From: Veillonellaceae bacterium
GTDB taxonomy: Bacteria; Bacillota; Negativicutes; Veillonellales; Negativicoccaceae
Assembly: GCA_022771805.1 (NCBI GenBank)
Contig: JALELM010000009.1
Coordinates: forward strand, 1-35,105
DNA length: 35,105 nucleotides
Direction: 5' to 3'
Program-made: the position numbers and the translations under genes
The notes under the pieces: generated by a model
Databases searched by the model: none
What the model saw: only the letters and a program-made list of their open reading frames with translations
Told to the model about the DNA's origin: nothing
Shown: piece after piece, positions 31,889 to 35,105 of the stretch
How positions within the stretch are numbered: the first letter of the stretch is position 1
Layout of the letters: each line of letters begins with the position of its first letter

Positions 31889-31913
31889 ATTTTTCGTTCT
31901 TATGACGAAAAAT
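31889..31913 (+). promoter_or_regulatory. Hairpin in the rpsL leader
   Basis: ATTTTTCGT at 31889-31897 pairs with ACGAAAAAT at 31905-31913 over a seven-base loop. No T-run follows, so it is not a simple terminator. It sits between the L7Ae-like gene and rpsL and could be an RNA-processing or translational control element. Confidence 0.6.
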
Positions 31914-31952
31914 CAATTATAAATATCCGAAATGAAGAGAGGAGGTGCGATA

Positions 31953-32327
31953 ATGCCGACAATCAATCAGTTGGTGCGTAAAGGTCGCGCCACATTGGAA
32001 ACGAAATCGAAGACTCCGGCGCTGAAAGAAAGCCCGCAAAAACGTGGTGTCTGCACACGCGTTTACACGGCGACGCCGAAGAAGCCGAACTCCGCATTGC
32101 GGAAAGTTGCCCGTGTTCGTCTGACGAACGGCATCGAAGTATCGGCGTATATTCCGGGTATCGGTCATAACCTGCAGGAACACAGCGTAGTGCTGATCCG
32201 CGGCGGCCGTGTCAAGGACCTTCCGGGTGTTCGTTACCACATTGTTCGCGGCGCATTGGATACAGCAGGTGTTCAGGGGCGCATGCAGGGACGCTCGAAA
32301 TACGGGGCGAAATCTGCCAAGAAATAA
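31953..32327 (+). CDS. rpsL: 30S ribosomal protein S12
   Basis: S12 lies at the decoding site and affects accuracy. The 124-residue protein begins [11 protein letters not shown] and contains [17 protein letters not shown], where lysine 43 is the usual streptomycin-resistance site. It also has [22 protein letters not shown] precedes the ATG at 31953. An in-frame ATG at 31932 lies ahead of that site. It is followed 36 bases later by rpsG. Confidence 0.98.
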   Translation: MPTINQLVRKGRATLETKSKTPALKESPQKRGVCTRVYTATPKKPNSALRKVARVRLTNGIEVSAYIPGIGHNLQEHSVVLIRGGRVKDLPGVRYHIVRGALDTAGVQGRMQGRSKYGAKSAKK

Positions 32328-32351
32328 TTGAACTGACGAAGATCTGATTAA

Positions 32352-32834
<483 letters not shown>

Positions 32835-32857
32835 TTTTTGAGGAGTGAACTAAGATC

Positions 32858-34945
32858 GTGGCAAGAGAGTACTCGTTAGAGAATACAAGAAATATCGGTA
32901 TCATGGCGCATATCGATGCCGGCAAAACCACGACGACGGAACGTATCCTGTTTTATACGGGTCGTACCCATAAAATCGGCGAAACGCACGAAGGTGCGGC
33001 GACGATGGACTGGATGGATCAGGAACAGGAACGCGGGATTACTATTACTTCGGCGGCGACAACCTGCCACTGGAAAGGCAATCGAATCAATATCATCGAC
33101 ACGCCCGGCCACGTGGACTTTACAGTCGAAGTAGAACGTTCCTTGCGTGTATTGGACGGATCCGTTGCCGTATTCTGTGCCAAGAGCGGCGTAGAGCCTC
33201 AGTCGGAAACCGTTTGGCGCCAGGCGGATCATTACGGTGTACCGCGTATTGCCTTCGTCAACAAGATGGACACGACCGGTGCAGACTTCTACAACGTCCT
33301 GGACATGATGGTGGAACGCTTGGGAGCCAATCCGGTGCCGATCGCATTGCCGATCGGGGCGGAGCAGGGATTTGAAGGCGTCATCGACCTGATTACCATG
33401 CGTGCGCTGCACTTCAATGGCGACTATGGCGAAAAGATCGAAGAATTCGATATTCCGGCGGACATGCAGGCCAAAGTGGAAGAATACCGCGCGAAAATGA
33501 TCGAGTCCGTTGCGGAAAGCGACGACACGCTGATGGAAAAGTACCTGGAAGGTGAGGAACTCAGCAATGAGGAAATCATGGAAGGTATTCGCAAAGCGAC
33601 CATCGCCTGCACGATGAATCCGGTTCTCTGCGGTTCGGCATACAAGAATAAAGGTATTCAGCTCCTGCTGGATGCGGTCGTTCGCTACATGCCGGCGCCG
33701 ACGGACATTCCGGATATGAAGGGTATTGTCCCGGGAACGGAAGAACCGGACAGCCGTCCGGCCAGCGATGAAGCGCCTTTCTCGGCACTGGCCTTCAAGA
33801 TTATGACTGACCCGTACGTCGGTAAACTTTCCTTCTTCCGCGTGTACTCCGGTACGTTGGACTCGGGTTCGTATGTATACAACTCGACCAAAGGAAAACG
33901 CGAACGTGTCGGCCGTATCCTGATGATGCACGCCAACCATCGCAGCGAAGTGGATAAAGTGTACAGCGGCGACATTGCGGCTGCCATCGGTTTCAAGGAT
34001 GTAACGACCGGTGACACGCTCTGCGATGAAAAAGCGCCGATCATTTTGGAAAAGATGGAGTTCCCGGAACCGGTTATCTCGGTTGCGGTAGAGCCGAAAA
34101 CCAAGGCTGACCAGGAAAAGATGGGGATTGCGCTGCAAAAGTTGGCGGAGGAAGACCCGACCTTCAAAGTCTGGACCGATGCCGAAACCGGCCAAACCAT
34201 TATCGCCGGCATGGGCGAGCTCCACTTGGATGTATTGGTAACCCGTATGTTGCGCGAATTCAAAGTCGGCTGCAATGTCGGTAAGCCGCAGGTTGCGTAC
34301 CGCGAAACGATCCGCAAGGAAGTCGAAGCGGAAGGCAAATTTGTTCGCCAGTCCGGCGGCCGCGGCCAATACGGCCACTGCTGGCTGCGTCTGGAGCCCC
34401 TCGAACCGGGCAGCGGTTTTGTTTTCGAAAACAAGATCGTCGGCGGTGTCATTCCGAAAGAATACATCGGACCGGTCGAAGCGGGTGTGGAAGAGGCAAT
34501 GCAGAGCGGCGTAATCGCCGGCTACCCGATGGTGGATATCCAAGTTACCGTGTTCGACGGTTCGTACCACGATGTCGACTCTTCGGAAATGGCCTTTAAG
34601 ATTGCCGGCTCCATGGGCTTCAAGGCAGGCGCACAGAAAGCGAACCCGGTTCTCCTGGAACCGTACATGCGTGTCGAAGTGGTCGTGCCGGATGATTATC
34701 TGGGTGACGTAATCGGCGACCTGAACTCCCGTCGCGGCAAGGTCGAAGGCATGGATCCGCGGCGCGGCGCGACCAATATCCGTTCGTTCGTACCGCTGTC
34801 CGAAATGTTCGGTTATGCGACCGACCTTCGGTCTAAAACACAGGGTCGTGGGAACTATACGATGACCTTTGACCATTATGAAGAAGTGCCGAAAGCGATT
34901 GCGGAAGAAATTACCGCACAGCATTCCGGTGCGAAATCTGAATAA
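32858..34945 (+). CDS. fusA: Elongation factor G
   Basis: EF-G drives ribosomal translocation by GTP hydrolysis. The 695-residue protein has the P-loop [10 protein letters not shown] at about 17-26, DTPGHVDF in G3 and NKMD in G4, then the later domains ending with the [13 protein letters not shown] segment. It begins with a GTG at 32858. TGAGGAGTG lies ten bases upstream. It is the third ribosome-related gene of the operon after rpsL and rpsG and precedes tuf. Confidence 0.98.
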   Translation: MAREYSLENTRNIGIMAHIDAGKTTTTERILFYTGRTHKIGETHEGAATMDWMDQEQERGITITSAATTCHWKGNRINIIDTPGHVDFTVEVERSLRVLDGSVAVFCAKSGVEPQSETVWRQADHYGVPRIAFVNKMDTTGADFYNVLDMMVERLGANPVPIALPIGAEQGFEGVIDLITMRALHFNGDYGEKIEEFDIPADMQAKVEEYRAKMIESVAESDDTLMEKYLEGEELSNEEIMEGIRKATIACTMNPVLCGSAYKNKGIQLLLDAVVRYMPAPTDIPDMKGIVPGTEEPDSRPASDEAPFSALAFKIMTDPYVGKLSFFRVYSGTLDSGSYVYNSTKGKRERVGRILMMHANHRSEVDKVYSGDIAAAIGFKDVTTGDTLCDEKAPIILEKMEFPEPVISVAVEPKTKADQEKMGIALQKLAEEDPTFKVWTDAETGQTIIAGMGELHLDVLVTRMLREFKVGCNVGKPQVAYRETIRKEVEAEGKFVRQSGGRGQYGHCWLRLEPLEPGSGFVFENKIVGGVIPKEYIGPVEAGVEEAMQSGVIAGYPMVDIQVTVFDGSYHDVDSSEMAFKIAGSMGFKAGAQKANPVLLEPYMRVEVVVPDDYLGDVIGDLNSRRGKVEGMDPRRGATNIRSFVPLSEMFGYATDLRSKTQGRGNYTMTFDHYEEVPKAIAEEITAQHSGAKSE

Positions 34946-34966
34946 CAAAATTGGAGGCTGAACACA

Positions 34967-35105
34967 ATGGCAAAAGCACATTTTGAAAGAACCAAGCCGC
35001 ATGTAAACATCGGCACGATCGGTCACGTCGACCACGGCAAAACGACGCTGACGGCAGCGATCACGAAAGTACTGTCGGAAAAAGGCTATGCGGACTTCCA
35101 GGACT
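34967..35105 (+). CDS. tuf: Elongation factor Tu (partial, start only)
   Basis: Only the first 46 codons are in the window. They encode [16 protein letters not shown] and the P-loop GHVDHGKT (19-26), then [14 protein letters not shown], which is EF-Tu. TTGGAGG precedes the ATG at 34967 at a good distance. It follows fusA by 21 bases and closes the classical rpsL-rpsG-fusA-tuf order. The rest lies beyond the right edge. Confidence 0.96.
   Translation, partial: MAKAHFERTKPHVNIGTIGHVDHGKTTLTAAITKVLSEKGYADFQD

Noticed and set aside
32876-35035. A 719-codon open frame on the minus strand across fusA
   Set aside because: It lies antisense to a fully convincing fusA, has no ribosome binding site, and has the composition expected of a frame opposite codon-biased G+C-rich coding sequence. 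It also crosses into tuf.

Overview
The window looks like chromosome of a diderm Firmicute, most likely a member of the Negativicutes (Veillonella/Selenomonas/Dialister/Megasphaera relatives). The evidence is a mixture of traits. Firmicute traits are a T-box riboswitch, a Prp protease next to a propeptide-bearing ribosomal protein L27, and an L7Ae-like gene ahead of rpsL. Outer-membrane traits are two TonB-dependent receptors with signal peptides and a small secreted protein resembling the start of an SLH-type (OmpM) porin. The DNA is G+C rich, and promoters are near-consensus sigma-A type, several with exact 17-bp spacing. I cannot fix the genus from the sequence.

Layout. 1-57: the tail of an unknown gene. 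162-731: an HD-domain hydrolase. 805-5855: a serine operon, with a perfect consensus promoter, a serine-type T-box leader whose antiterminator/terminator module is duplicated, then serC, serA, a histidine phosphatase that probably supplies phosphoserine phosphatase activity, and serS. 5845-12740: a protein quality-control block, tig, clpP, clpX, lon, then engB and a short SLH-like exported protein. 12753-15499 (minus strand): the biotin operon bioY-bioD-bioA with a candidate BirA operator over its promoter. 15543-16475 (minus): a multipass membrane protein of unknown role.

16600-25908: an anaerobic heme acquisition and breakdown locus. It holds a flavodoxin (HmuF-like), a radical SAM protein of the HutW/ChuW/HmuW family, an ABC heme importer (hmuT, hmuU, hmuV) and two TonB-dependent receptors of identical length. 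The likely flow is heme capture at the outer membrane, periplasmic binding, import by ABC transport, then oxygen-independent ring opening and reduction of the product in the cytosol. This is the most biologically interesting block.

25969-28109: a tandem-DUF1538 membrane protein translationally coupled to a double PII-like protein, probably a transporter with its regulator. 28113-29191: rplU-prp-rpmA behind its own promoter and leader. 29259-30761: a sodium/proline symporter. 30891-31451: a C_GCAxxG_C_C cysteine-rich protein. 31540-35105: the str operon with its own promoter: L7Ae-like, rpsL, rpsG, fusA and the start of tuf.

Most genes are intact with good ribosome binding sites. I saw no transposase, CRISPR array, tRNA or rRNA. 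The large antisense open frames are coding shadows.
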